Source: Larix kaempferi (taxonomy: Eukaryota > Streptophyta > Pinopsida > Pinales > Pinaceae). From it: 64,000 nt of DNA. The stretch lies in NCBI GenBank assembly GCA_027924585.1, contig BSBM01000602.1, positions 10,973,501 to 11,037,500 of the forward strand. The letters are read 5' to 3'. Position 1 is the first letter of the stretch, and every line of letters starts with the position of its first letter. Position numbers and translations under genes: made by a program. Below, in pieces: positions 8,988-20,110 of the stretch. Below the pieces are notes generated by a model that made no database searches, was not told the origin of the DNA, and saw only the letters and a list, made by a program, of their open reading frames with translations.

Positions 8988-11900
8988 TGTAACATCTCGA
9001 TAATTTCATAAAAATTTAAAATTTTTAAAACAGCATTAAATGTTATCATTTCTATTGCGGAAGTAATAAATGCTTAAGAAGGTAGCAATGATTAGTTAAA
9101 ACATTAAGCAAAGACAAATTAATTAATGAATATTTTTAGCTAAAGACATTTAAATATTGTGACACGTCATAATTCTTTTAACATACTTACGACACTGAAA
9201 AGTTTTGTGTTAACTGTAATTCCTAAGTAATGAGATCAGTGGTTCTAAATGTGATTATAAGTTGTGCACTGTTTGTACTAAACTGAAATTTTGAAGGAGT
9301 GCTGACAGTTTGCTTCTTTGATGTCAAAAGGGTCCTGCGAGGTACCCTGGGGTTTACTTAGCTATGTTAGCTAAGGCATTTGAATTCTATTTTCCTATGT
9401 GCAGAAAAACAGGTAAGAATTCCTACAACAGCAAGAATTTAGAGTACAAGATTCTTTCAAGAGTAACGTCATTGTATTGTGATAATTTCTAAGTATTTCT
9501 ATGCAAAACAAGTTTGCTGGAGGTATGGATATTCCAAAGTACTGAAATCACATCGTCAAATGTGTTTATATTGCTATTATTGTAAATATCAAAACAGTGT
9601 TACAATTGTCCATATATAATTCTATTTGAAATCTCGAGGAAATAGTGTTTATACTAAATCAAATGAAACTATCAAAATATATTTTTGTATCAACAAGTCT
9701 GTAGAATATTCCTAAGTCTCATATTTATCAATGATTTAAAAATGCATGGCTAAAGCATGAAACCAAATAGACTTTTCCCTAAGGTCTAAAAACCTACTAT
9801 AGATATGATATAATGTGGCATATGGTAATTATGCAAATATATATTCAAACATTGTGTATATTAACTATTATTATGTTACTATTGGATTTCAATACAATAT
9901 CACGATGTATTCACTAAAATGGAAATGTAATGTGACATAAAAACTATGCATTCATACATAATATGAAACAAGTATTCAATCCTTCAGAACTATATTGATT
10001 GAGCATTGATGTGATGATATTGACATATACTACTAATGTTACGATGCCTATACAAACTTTGATAACACAAATATGAAATGTAAACTATAGTCTAACACTG
10101 TAATGATTTGATCGTGATAGGGTATTTAAATTTGGTACTTAGCAAGGCTTCCAACTGTCGGTATCAACCTAAGCATTAACGTCATTTTACTGCAGGGTGA
10201 GGTGGAGGCTCAGTTGGATGGTTTCCACGTGATGGAAAATACAATGTGTACACCATGCTGAGTTGTGCTATGTAATAGCCATTGATTTGTCGAGTTGGCA
10301 ACATGTTAGATGAATCAAATTAATGCAGTATTGATTGCAATAGTAGGCTCGGATATCATCATGCGTTGTTGGAAAACAGTCTACCGTTGATCTCTGAAAG
10401 ATCTAGGGCTTTGGAGAAACCCTAGTCTTTTGTTGGTAAGTAGCACGAAAGTGCTTCTTAGCATTCATTTCGAGTTTTCGTGGTAAGGCTTGGAGAGCCG
10501 ACCGTATTGCAACAATGTAGGGTTTTGGCGTTTACTGTTACGAGGTCTCCTCCCTTGGTCTCGTCGAACCTACGACCTGTGAGAGAATGTTTAAAAGTCT
10601 CAGGCTTTCAGTCTTTGTGAGAAAAGAGTAATGACACAGTCAATGTGACTGTGGAAATGTTCCGTTGATAGTTTGGTTTAGTGAATTTGTTTGAAGCTCG
10701 TTTCTCTAAGCATTTACAGTGGTTCCAAGAATTGAATCCTATTGATACTACAACTATGAACAGTCTCCGTCGTTTTGCTGGTGTGGAAAGACTCAAGCCA
10801 AGAACACTCAAGTGAGGTAAGTTTTTGTTGATAGTAAAAGTAACACTGTAATATTGAAGTTCTTGCTGCGTTTCTCAAGTTTTAACCTATCAAAATGTAA
10901 CTGGCAGGTTAAGTTTGTTGAAGGGTTGCTATGTTCAAACTCGGGTTGAGGATGCTGCAACACCCTTCTGGTAAGCCTTGGTGGTTCATATAAAAACCCT
11001 CGTAGGTACCTTTGGCATGGTGAAAACAAAATGACGAGAGTTCAAAAGTAATCCTTAACTGGAGTGATGGCCGTCTTTAAGTTTTTGTTTGAACAAAGTT
11101 GTAAAGAGGATAAGTCTTCGGTATTGATGTTGATAACAACTCAGTGATGAGTTAGGTTTGTAGGAAAAGATAATGTATAAGTTTAGTTTTTGCTTTGTTT
11201 TAACGAGGCTTCAAGTCTGCGTTGTTGTCACAAACCCAAATTTCTCGGTTAGTAAAAATGTGAATTTTTACTGCAAAACTTTTCCTAACAACCACTAAAT
11301 CAGACAATATTTCCATGTTCATTGTTAATTAACTCATTGGATCCTTCAGTCTTATTATTTTCGTACTGGCATTAATATGACGAAGAAGAATAAACATACG
11401 ACCAATATGGAAGTGCACCTACTATCAATAATAAATGAATAGTTCCATTTATAAACTTACTTACTTATGCCACAATTTATACAATAATGATCATTCAACA
11501 TGTTAAAACAACATGTCATGATTTGTTCTAGTCCTCTGGTTAATGATATGTATATGGAAATATTACTTGTAACTCAGATTTAACCAACAATTTCCCAACA
11601 AACTGATCAATATATAAGAAAAATACTTCATCTAACCTATAGTACCATCAAGAATTCATTTGCCATTGTAGACCAAACATAAGAGGTCAAAATAATATTG
11701 ATACAAGTCAACACAATATTGAATAATGCACAATTAAGGGACCATTAAAAGAAATGTTTTAATGCGATAACTAATGATAATTAAAAGATATATTCATAAC
11801 AAAACTTATGTACTTCACTTTTTCTTTAACTAATGATGCATGGTCTCGATCATATCTTTTCAATAACACCATTATACGAATTAGCCCAAAAGCTTGCATT

Positions 11901-14457
11901 AGTGCCATCTCTACATTGAACCATTCCCTAAAACTCTTGCTCATTAAAAGAATAATACAATTACCAGAAGGAAACGAAATATACAGAACACAACTAATAA
12001 GCACAACATTTATGAACTCATGAGCATCCAAGAAGGTGTACACAACCAAGGAACATATAAAGGAGACACCAAAATACCGTGGTTCATCCCCAACTTGGGC
12101 TTCGTCCACAAAACCTGTCAATTTATTATTCATCAAATCAAATCGAAAGGTACAAAAATTGCAACACTGATGTTGTTTTCCTCTAACTTGAATCTCCCTT
12201 CAAAGCTAGAAATTATCATGTTTACCTTATAGTAATATATTATCTAATTATATCTTTACTTGGATTAATAATAAATACCCCTTTTTACTTCATTCGTTGG
12301 AATGACTAAGTATTATCATACTTATAATGAATTCTAGTTTGCCTATATTTATAAAGTAATTGCATAACCTTCTTAATATGAAATAAGATATCTTTTCAAC
12401 TTTATATATATAAAATATTTGCATAACTTTTTATTATGAAATAACATATCTTATCATCGTATATATATGTAAAACAAAGTCTAGTAAATGGATAAAAGGT
12501 CATAATGTAAAGGACTTATACATATGCGTATCTCTAGCATATCTATATATGTATAGTCTTTAAAAGATTGAGAATATTTTATCATGAAATAATATTGATC
12601 TAAATGTATAGATATGTTTTTATATAAGTTGAGGTCCTAACTTAGGATCTAAAACATTTAGCCTATAACCAAAAAGACATGCGATGATCCTGTTTAAGTG
12701 TAATAACTCAAATTTATAAAGAAGGTAACTTCAGAAATGATGGTGTCGGTTATTAGAAATAAAAAAATATAGATCTAAAAGAAATCTATATGAAGACGTG
12801 ATGACAAAAAGAACCACGGAAAATGCATTGGAAATGATGATACGTAAAGGTAAGGAATTCTTGGTCGCAGTCTTCGCATAAAGGGAGAAACACGATACTA
12901 CACTATTCAGCCAACATATAAAGAGGGTTCTCAGTTATTTTCAAGTTGCCAAGGTTGGAATACATTCAGGGATTTTTAACAAACTTAGACAAACTATGAA
13001 TTAACATATTAATTCAATGCAGGAAAATCGCTATCACTCAAGGTAACTTAGCAATAAAAGCTATCAGCAGGATTCGTACTCAGGAAGTTGTTCTTCTACG
13101 AATTCTAAATAAAGATATGTATAATTGACTGCTTATGATTTAAATGCAGATCTATTACAAAAATAAAGAAGAAGCATCAAGCCATAATCTTCTACGATCT
13201 CTTGGTGCAAAAGTATGCATATTTATAACAACGTTTTTATGGTGATAAAAAAAATACAATAGAAACTCAATATACAGATCTTGCGATTTCGATGTAGCCT
13301 AAAATGCAATGATCCTAAGTGTCTTCATTGAGTATAAGCAAAGTTTTCTCTATGCTAGCAGATCCAAAACGAAATCCGCACATACCAACAGAAATTTATT
13401 TAAGCTATCTAAAAACTGTAATATGCATTTTCCAACAGATATCTATCTAAATCGTGGCAGTACCAAGATACACCCATACTCTAAGCATATCATAAAAACT
13501 TAAGGCGGCAGGAGAAATACCTCAGAGATCTTCCTTGTCTTCTTCTTTCAATCATTTTACTACAGAGAGCAGTAAAGAAGCAACCCTACAACTTAAACCA
13601 AAATGGACCCCATGCTCTCTCTCCTTCCAGGCGTAGCACACTCAGTTTTGTCAGAAGAACCAGACGGTGAACCTCCCAAACGTATCTATACTCTTTTGAC
13701 AACCCACGCCTAAACATCAACTTGATTCCCTCAATAGAATTCTTTCTAAACTCAGGGTCTCTATTCTCGAGATCGTAGAGGTGAATAAGAACTTGATTTC
13801 CTTGCTGTCAGAACCGCAGAGCTAGAATTTCATACAATACGAAAGTGCAAAAATACCACTTTGGGGATCGGCTGCTAGCTGTCCCTCTCCCTACTATACA
13901 AATCAACAGAGATTTAAATCCCTTTGACAACCCGGTATTAACACGGGTTAGGACATCAATCACATAAAGAAGCTACTAGAATTCCAATTCGAAGGTGCAG
14001 AGGTCGAGCTCCCCGAGCCGTCTCCCCTTACTTACAGCGGTCCATAAAACTAATGATAGTTCCCTCTCTTCCCTTTCCCTTCGGTCCGCATTACACGAGA
14101 TCAGTTCTTCATAAGAAGGCTGAGTCCTTTCCCCATAGTGGTGACAAATGGTGAAAGCAATTCGACACATGGCTGGCTTAAGATGAGGCAAGAAGGTGGC
14201 AACAGGGAGTGTAGGATTTCTACGTTTCTATACTAAGACAGATGACAGTTCTAAAAAATATCCTGGAACCAAATGGTGACCCAGCTTAGATCCCACACTC
14301 CACTAAGGGAGCCAAACTTGCTGAATTTGCACCCTATATTCCTCCACGAGATCTTTGACCAAACTTGGTCATAATTACAAAACTTTGTAATTAAAATTTA
14401 ACATAAAGTATTTTTCCAATAAAATAATAATTTCAGAAATTGGGTAGGTGACATACA
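8988..14457 (-). repeat. 3' LTR of the Gypsy element (5470 bp), copy A
   Basis: On the plus strand it starts TGTAACATCTCG and ends GGTGACATACA, so read on the minus strand it is TGTATGTCACC...GAGATGTTACA with TG...CA ends. The polypurine tract borders it at 14458. The interior is AT-rich and has no retroelement or cellular domain. An internal motif near 12080-12110, CCGTGGTTC...GGGCTTCGTCCAC, has a counterpart in the LARD LTRs. Two A/T-rich units of about 65 bases repeat near 12345-12475. The scattered frames of 60-121 codons have no domain and lie in non-coding LTR. At 5.5 kb it is unusually long. The outer boundary is inferred from the terminal motif only, because no partner LTR is present. 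Confidence 0.75.
11006..11010. other. Empty insertion site GTACC
   Basis: Copy A has a single GTACC here, flanked by CCCTCGTAG and TTTGGCATGG. In copy B the same flanks are split by the LARD array, with GTACC on both sides (41603-41607 and 59689-59693). This is therefore the unoccupied target site. Confidence 0.95.
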
Positions 14458-14469
14458 TCCCCCCTTAAG
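14458..14469 (-). other. Polypurine tract of the Gypsy element
   Basis: On the minus strand the sequence CTTAAGGGGGGA lies immediately before the LTR start TGTATG. This is the plus-strand primer site for reverse transcription and fixes the inner LTR boundary. Confidence 0.8.
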
Positions 14470-14472
14470 TCT

Positions 14473-14492
14473 CAACATCGTCCTCGATGTTG
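14473..14492 (-). other. Hairpin next to the Gypsy polypurine tract
   Basis: CAACATCG-TCCT-CGATGTTG is a perfect 8-bp stem with a 4-base loop, 4 bases inside the polypurine tract. The LARD elements have an equivalent hairpin with the same loop and a compensatory change in the stem (45769-45786). Confidence 0.6.
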
Positions 14493-14493
14493 G

Positions 14494-15759
14494 TCAATCA
14501 CTCTCTGAGTGTTCCTGAAACAGAGTTGGGTATGCTGCCTGCATACTACTCTCCAACTCCTAGGTTGCCTCTTCCGGGCTAAGGTGCTTCCATTACACCT
14601 TCACTTGCTCAATGGTGCGATTCCGGAGCAGAGTTTTCCTCTTTTCGAGGATACAGTCCGGTTCCACCTGAAAATCTTTGTCTTGTCCCACCTGTACATC
14701 ATTCCAGTTTATAACATGAGTAGCATCGTGTACATACTTATTTAAAAATGATATATGAAAAACATTATGTATTTTTAAATTTGGTGGCAAGGCCAGTTGG
14801 TATGCCATTGGTCCAACCTCGGACAATATTTCAAAAGGACCACAATACCTGGATGCCAACTTGGCACAGCTTCCCAATTTCAATGAACTCTTTTTCGGTC
14901 TTACCTTGAGGAACACATGTTCACCAACCTGGAACTCTTTATGAGTCATTTTTAAATCTGCTTGACTCTTTTGCCTATCTTGGGCAACTTTTAAATTTCC
15001 TTGTACCTGTTTCACAATTAGTTCTAACTCCTGCAATAATTCAGGTCCTAAAACAACTCTATTTACTGGGTCATTCCAAGAAACAGGTGTATCACATTTC
15101 CTACCATAAATAATTTCAAATGGGCTAAGTCTAAATGATGCATGATAATGGTTATTATATGCAAATTCTGCTAAGTGTAGGTAGTCTTCCCACTTACCAG
15201 GCTGATCCTTAACATATATCCTCAGTAAGTCTTCTAAAACTTGATTCACCCTTTCTGTCTGTCCATCCGTTTGTGGATGAAATGCTGTGCTGAAATTTAA
15301 GGTTGTATTCAACCCTTTAAACAAATATCTCCAAAAGTTTCCAGTAAATTTAGAGTCACGGTCTGAAATTATAACTTTTAGAATACCATGTAGTCAAAAA
15401 ATCTGTTCCATGAAGATTTCTGCAATGTTGAGAGCCTTATGAGTAGTCTTCACAGGTATAAAGTGTGTTGCTTTGCTCAGTTTGTCTACTACCACCATGA
15501 TAGAGTCATTTTGTTTCTGATTTTTGGGTAGTCTATTAATAAAGTCTATGCTTATCACTTCCCATTTCCAACTTGGTATAGGTAATGGATGTAATAATCC
15601 GACAGGATGTTGGTGTTCAATTTTCACTTTTTGACAATCCAAACATTTAGCTATGTACTCCACTACTTCATCTTTTATTTTGGGCCAATAGTATTCTTTC
15701 CTGAGCATAGTAATGGTTTTCTGATAACCTGGATGACCAGAGTAATGGCTTTTGTGCAT
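14494..15759 (-). pseudogene. Gypsy integrase and chromodomain-like tail, copy A
   Basis: The zinc-binding region begins at HKSHYSGHPG and continues to CLDCQK (HHCC type). The core holds the D,D35E residues in SIDF, SDRDSKF and QTERVNQ. The C-terminal part includes GPFEILSEVGPMAYQL and the tail HLSPEEAT. A TGA at 15394-15396, a TAA at 14593-14595 and a TAG in the tail (the expected Trp of the chromodomain-like motif) break the frame. The natural stop is near 14494-14496. The protein would join cDNA to chromosomal DNA in the nucleus. Catalytic residues remain, so the stops alone explain the loss. Confidence 0.9.
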
Positions 15760-16398
15760 CTAATTTAAAATCAGAATTTTCATTTCTTGTATGTTAGGTA
15801 CATACAATCTGTTTTCATATAGCAAAAGTCCATTTTCCTTCAATCTGTAATCTTCCATAGAATTTTTAGAACTGTTGTTTGCTGTCTTTTCCTTTAATTT
15901 TCTGTATTCTTCATTCGTTTCACTCTTTTCAAGGATCTGATTTTCTAAATCTGTTGAGTAAGTACTGATGGCTGAAATAAAATTCAGTTTTGCTTTACAA
16001 CTCAATGCATTTGCAACCTTGTTCTCTTTCCCTTTAATATGCTGAATTTCAAAATCATACTCACTTAAGAAAGTTAACCATCTAACTTGTCTAGCATTCA
16101 GATTTGTCTGATCTAATAAATATTTTCTGCCAATAAGGTGGCGACGCCACATTTTTAAAGCATGAATTACTGCTAATAATTCTAAATCATAAGTAGAGTA
16201 ATTCTTCTAATGTATTTTTAGCTTTCTTGATTCGTATGCCACTGCATGCCTTTCTTGTGTTAGGACTCCACCGAGTCCGTCATTACAAGCATCTGTGCAA
16301 ACTATGAAATCTTTATTAGGATCCGCTATCCTCAGAATAGGTGCTGTAGTCAACAATTCCTTTAACTTCTTAAAACTGTCGAACATTTCTGATCCCAC
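15760..16398 (-). pseudogene. Gypsy RNase H domain, copy A
   Basis: Recognised by VCTDACNDGLGGVLTQ, YESRKL, YDLELLAVIHAL, NARQVRWL and IKGKENKVANALS. Stops lie at 16207-16209 and 15760-15762. Compared with the family pattern, the stretch between GRKY and LLDQ, which normally holds the TD(H/N) catalytic aspartate, is missing, probably by deletion between short repeats. The domain degrades the RNA strand of the RNA-DNA hybrid. It is linked to the RT frame by a one-base frameshift at about 16380-16400. Confidence 0.85.
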
Positions 16399-17366
16399 AC
16401 AAATTTCTTCCCTTTTTTCTGCAAGGAGGTTATGGGGTTGGTAATTCTCAAAAAACCCTCTATAAATTTTTTGTAATATCCAGTAATGCCCATAAATGAT
16501 CTTACATCCGACACATCCTTAGGAACCAGCCAATCATTAATGGCTTTTATCTTGGCGGGGTCTACCGAGATTCCTTCTTTAGAAATTATGTGTCCTAAAT
16601 ACTGAATTTTGTCCTTGTGAAAGTCACACTTACTAAACTTAGCGTATAGTTGATGATCTCTCAGCACTTGTAAGATAATCCGTAGATGTTCATCATGCTC
16701 TTCTTTGCTTTTAGAATACACTAAAATGTCATCTATAAACACCACTGCAAACTTATCTAAGTATTTGTGCAGAATATTGTTCATCAAACACATAAATACA
16801 ACCGGGGCATTAGTCAAGCCAAATGGCATGACTACGAACTCGTAATGTCCATATCGAGTTCTGAAAGATGTCTTCAAAATATGTTCATCCTTAACCCGCA
16901 CTTGATGATATCCTGACCTTAGATGAATCTTTGAAAATATAGTTGCTCCACGTAGCCGATCAAATAGATCGTCTATGCAGGGAAATAGATACCGATTCTT
17001 GATTGTCATCTTATTAAGCTGGCGATAATCTATGCACAGTCTTAGGGTTCCATCTTTCTTCTTAACAAATATAACAGGTGCTCCCCAAGGAGACACACTG
17101 GGTCTTATATAATTCTTATCAATCAATTCCTTCAACTGTGATTTCAATTCATTTAATTCCAGTATATTCATTCTGTATGGAGCTTTAGAGTTTGGTACTG
17201 CTCTTGGTATTAACTCGCTGGTAAAATCTAAATCTCTTTTAGGAGGTAATCCTGGAATCTCCTCAGGAAATACATCCTTGAAATCCTTTAGGACAGGTAT
17301 GTCTTCTAATTTCAGTTTGTCCTCTTTACAAATAAACTCATCATTTACTAGATTTATTGCAAACAA
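16362..17366 (-). pseudogene. Gypsy reverse transcriptase, copy A
   Basis: Typical Ty3/Gypsy RT landmarks occur in order: [65 protein letters not shown] and FMGITGYY. The FIDD box is intact, but the first catalytic Asp in the KIDL motif is His here, so the enzyme would be inactive even without the stops. The frame is open for 334 codons after a TAG at 17367-17369, and it ends in a frameshift into RNase H. Copy B does not reach this region inside the window. Confidence 0.92.
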
Positions 17367-18020
17367 CTAACATCCTTTCCTAACTGCCCTCTTAACTTGC
17401 ATGGCTGAAATCTGTCTAAGGGTTACCTTTCTTGGGATACCTTTTACTTCTACAGTTTTTCCTTCTTCATTTAAACATGTAAAACTTTTTTCATAACAGT
17501 TCATAATGACATGATGGGATTCTAACCAGTCCATTCCAATTATAATATCATAGGATCCTAAAGGTAAAACATTCAACTTGATTTGTGTCCTTAACTGATT
17601 CATGGATAAAGCACAACTTTCTATAAAATCTGATATTTTCCTCTTTGTTCCAGTTGCTAGTCTAACTAACCAAGATTTACTGAACTTTTTTGTTTTCAAT
17701 TTAAGACTTTCCACAATATCTGGTGATATATAACTTAAGCTAGCACCTGGGTCAATTAAAACAGTAACAGGATGATTTTGTAGCATACCTTCAATCTCTA
17801 TCATAGAGATTTGATGATCTGCTTGCCTGTTGTCAAGTGCTGCATTGATTCGGGGCATCTCTCTTGCCATGTCTCCAACAGTAGGTTCGATTCTGAATAG
17901 AGTGAATATTGTTAGTTGTCCGCTTCCTCTTGGGACATTCTGATGTATAGTGAGGACCTTGACACTCGAAACACTTGATAAGTGCCTTTTGTTCATTGGT
18001 CCTGGTATTATTAGGAGCAT
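17367..18020 (-). pseudogene. Gypsy retropepsin-like protease, copy A
   Basis: An aspartic protease with the active-site pattern VLIDPGASLSYIS (D-P-G variant of DSG) near the middle, and IIIGMDWLESHHV downstream. This is the usual plant Gypsy protease layout between gag zinc knuckle and RT. The frame differs by one base from the upstream zinc-knuckle frame, with the shift near 17890-17930, and ends at TAG 17367-17369. Residues N-terminal to about 17920 in this frame are out-of-frame sequence rather than real protease. Confidence 0.85.
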
Positions 18021-18093
18021 TTCTAGGTGCTGTAGAATTCTGCTGTTGACTGTTTCTGAAATTATTTCCTTGAAAATTTTGATTATGATCCAA
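17833..18093 (-). pseudogene. C-terminal gag fragment with zinc knuckle, copy A
   Basis: An Asn/Gln-rich stretch is followed by CFECQGPHYTSEC, a CCHC knuckle that binds element RNA in the capsid protein. The recognisable gag ends upstream at about 18100-18116. The main capsid domain is missing, so the element was truncated here or its 5' part has decayed beyond recognition. The frame shifts into the protease frame around 17900. Confidence 0.85.
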
Positions 18094-18099
18094 GAAAGT

Positions 18100-18419
18100 G
18101 TTTCTATATGTGGGAGGATTTCAGATTTAGAAACTACTTTATGTATTCATGATCTTATGATGAGATCACATACTCCCTCGTCTGGGTCTAATGGCATGGA
18201 AGTATAAATTACTTTAGGATAGGTGTCATGGTTGAATGTTTGGTATATTTCTATCCACTATTGACTAGTCTCTTTATCGATTATGCATTTGGTATCCACA
18301 TAAATTCCTCCAGAAAGTATAACTACATCCTCTTCTATCTCATGCTCAAGAGATTCATCTCTCTCTAAACTTTTTTCTAGTACTACCTCCTTTTGACTTT
18401 GTCATCTCTTGGGTGCCAT
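18100..18419 (-). pseudogene. Decayed minus-strand reading frame, unrecognised
   Basis: From an ATG at 18419-18417 a frame of about 100 codons runs toward the Gypsy gag with only three stops (TGA, TAG, TGA). It is acidic near its start (LERDESLEHEIEEDVV) and includes YVDTKCIIDKE. I do not recognise a family. It might be a remnant of the gag 5' region or of another element into which the Gypsy fragment was joined. Confidence 0.3.
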
Positions 18420-19379
18420 TGTCAACCTACATTTTCAAAAAAACCCATATGCATGAAACAATAGGTGCAATAACTGAAAGAATCATAAAGGTTAGTTCCC
18501 TCCCTGGGTTGGATAGTTTCATTCCAGGATGAGGCTTCTATGAAAGCATCGTATTTTGCAACAAGATACAAGATAATATAGGGGATGGTGATGTGTTTTT
18601 TTTTCATATAGAAAGGATAGACTCACCAAAGAATATCCAACCATAGTCATTCATTTGCGATTGTTTTGAGAAACATTCTTCACCCTTTTTTCCTAGTTTT
18701 ATCCCCAAACTATGAAATTTCAAGGAAATACTCCTTCGGTTGGGATCAAGAAAACAAATGCATTCACTAATGGGGTGTTGATCGATGGCATGTCTATCAA
18801 GCTAGCCAACAAGAAATTAAGAGTGGGGTTATCACCTAGCATGAGTTTTCTATTGAGCTCTCCATCATGAGAAACCCTATAAGTATAGCTTCCACCATCA
18901 TGAAAAATGTTATCACACTTGGTTTTTAAAACTTGAAGGTAGGTCAATTTAATTATCCACCAACGAGACATTTACATGGTACCCGTTCATTTGTAGGTAG
19001 CTCCTGGTTAGGTATTCCCTTGGTTAATGCATACACGATTCATCTTTGTTTTAATTTCCTTTACCATGAATTACCAAATCAAAAGCAATTAATGAAAAAA
19101 TAATTTGCCTATGGTTTTATGGTCAATATGTCGAGGTGGGTTGGGATGGATTCGACCTCGATCTTCCCAATTTAATCAATTACCCCACAGTTATTGTGTT
19201 AAGTATCATAGATTCGATTAAGTGGGCCTCATTGGAAATAGTCAAAATTTTCTTTACTTTTTGGCATTAGATCATTACAATGCATTTTATTTATATGTTT
19301 GAAATATCATCTCTAAGAGGGAAGTACTCCCATGATGTGATTCAATAATCATATCATCTATTGGGAAGTCGAAGAGAGT
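18420..19379. other. AT-rich spacer without recognisable genes
   Basis: Two minus-strand frames of 61 and 83 codons (18422-18607, 18720-18971) show no domain and lie in different frames. They could be remains of an old retroelement. No repeat structure, RNA gene or promoter is recognised. Confidence 0.4.
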
Positions 19380-20110
19380 AACAACATGTTGAGAGTATCA
19401 CTATTGAGAATACGTATCAAAGATGCATTGTATTTGAAGTTGAGTTTTTTTAGGACTACGATAATGTATCATGAGTGGGGAAGTCATTGGTGAGCAAGAA
19501 TGTGTCACAAGTGGGTAGGACTTCGGGGTTGCGACATGTCACTAAAGTGTGTGACCTTGAAGTCGTGATGTGTCATGTGGGAGAATGCTTCAGATTTGTG
19601 ACACATTGTGGGTAGGAATGTCTTGGATGATGCAATGTGTCGTGGGTATCCATACTTTTCCTATTCATAAGGAGTCACAGAGGAAAATTCCCTCGTGTAT
19701 TTGACATTTCGTGAGAGAGCGATCTTTGGAGGATTTGGTACACCGTGAGAAAGAGTGTCTTGGGCGATGTGATGTATTATATCTGAAAATGTTTTGGAAC
19801 TACAATGATGTATCACAAGAGTAGATCCATATTGATGCTACAACATGTCCCAATTAAGCATGACTCGTAGTTGTTATATGTCACATGGGAGAATATTTCA
19901 TCTACGTGACAAATCGCATGTGATGAATTCTTTCAAGGCTATGATATGCCTCGCGGGAAAATGCATTGGATGATGTGACATGTCACACATGGGAAAATAT
20001 TTTTATGTGTGATGTGTCACATGGGTAAAAATTTGGATGGTGTGACATGTGAGAGTATATCACAAGGGGAAAGTCTCTCAAGGATGCGACCCTGCATCAC
20101 GTCATGGAGA
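19380..20110. repeat. Degenerate tandem repeat with TGTCACATGGG-like core
   Basis: The words GTGTCAC/TGTCACATGGG, GGGAAAAT and GGATGATGTGACATG recur about every 40-55 bases with many changes, over roughly 700 bases. It looks like an old minisatellite that has decayed. There is no coding capacity. Confidence 0.5.

Larger units (their letters stand above)
1..15372. repeat. Segmental duplication, copy A
   Basis: Bases 1-15372 are repeated almost base for base in the same orientation from 30697 to the window end, apart from an 18.1-kb insertion in the second copy. Shared content is the minisatellite, truncated LTR element, LINE, RNase H scrap, Gypsy LTR and Gypsy pol 3' half. Shared nonsense codons show that the elements were already broken before the duplication. 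Visible differences are single-base changes and small indels, such as about 40 bases missing near 9525-9535 here and 44 bases extra near 11300-11345. The left edge lies at or outside the window; the right edge cannot be seen because copy B runs off the end. Confidence 0.93.
8988..18116 (-). mobile_element. Ty3/Gypsy retrotransposon, 5'-truncated, copy A
   Basis: The element is on the minus strand: gag zinc knuckle, protease, RT, RNase H, integrase, chromodomain-like tail, polypurine tract, then a single 5.47-kb LTR. The order RT-RNase H-integrase identifies Ty3/Gypsy. The 5' LTR, primer site and most of gag are absent; recognisable gag stops near 18093-18116. Several TAG/TGA codons and frameshifts interrupt pol. 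The partial second copy (39545-64000) has the same LTR, split by the LARD array. The HLSPEEAT-type tail suggests a chromovirus-like lineage, stated with moderate certainty. Confidence 0.9.

Noticed and set aside
8826-9011. 61-codon plus-strand frame as a complete gene
   Set aside because: It runs across the Gypsy LTR boundary at 8988; only its inner part resembles RNase H.
11771-12136. 121-codon minus-strand frame in the Gypsy LTR (also at 60411-60776)
   Set aside because: No domain, lies inside LTR, and its presence in both copies only reflects the duplication.
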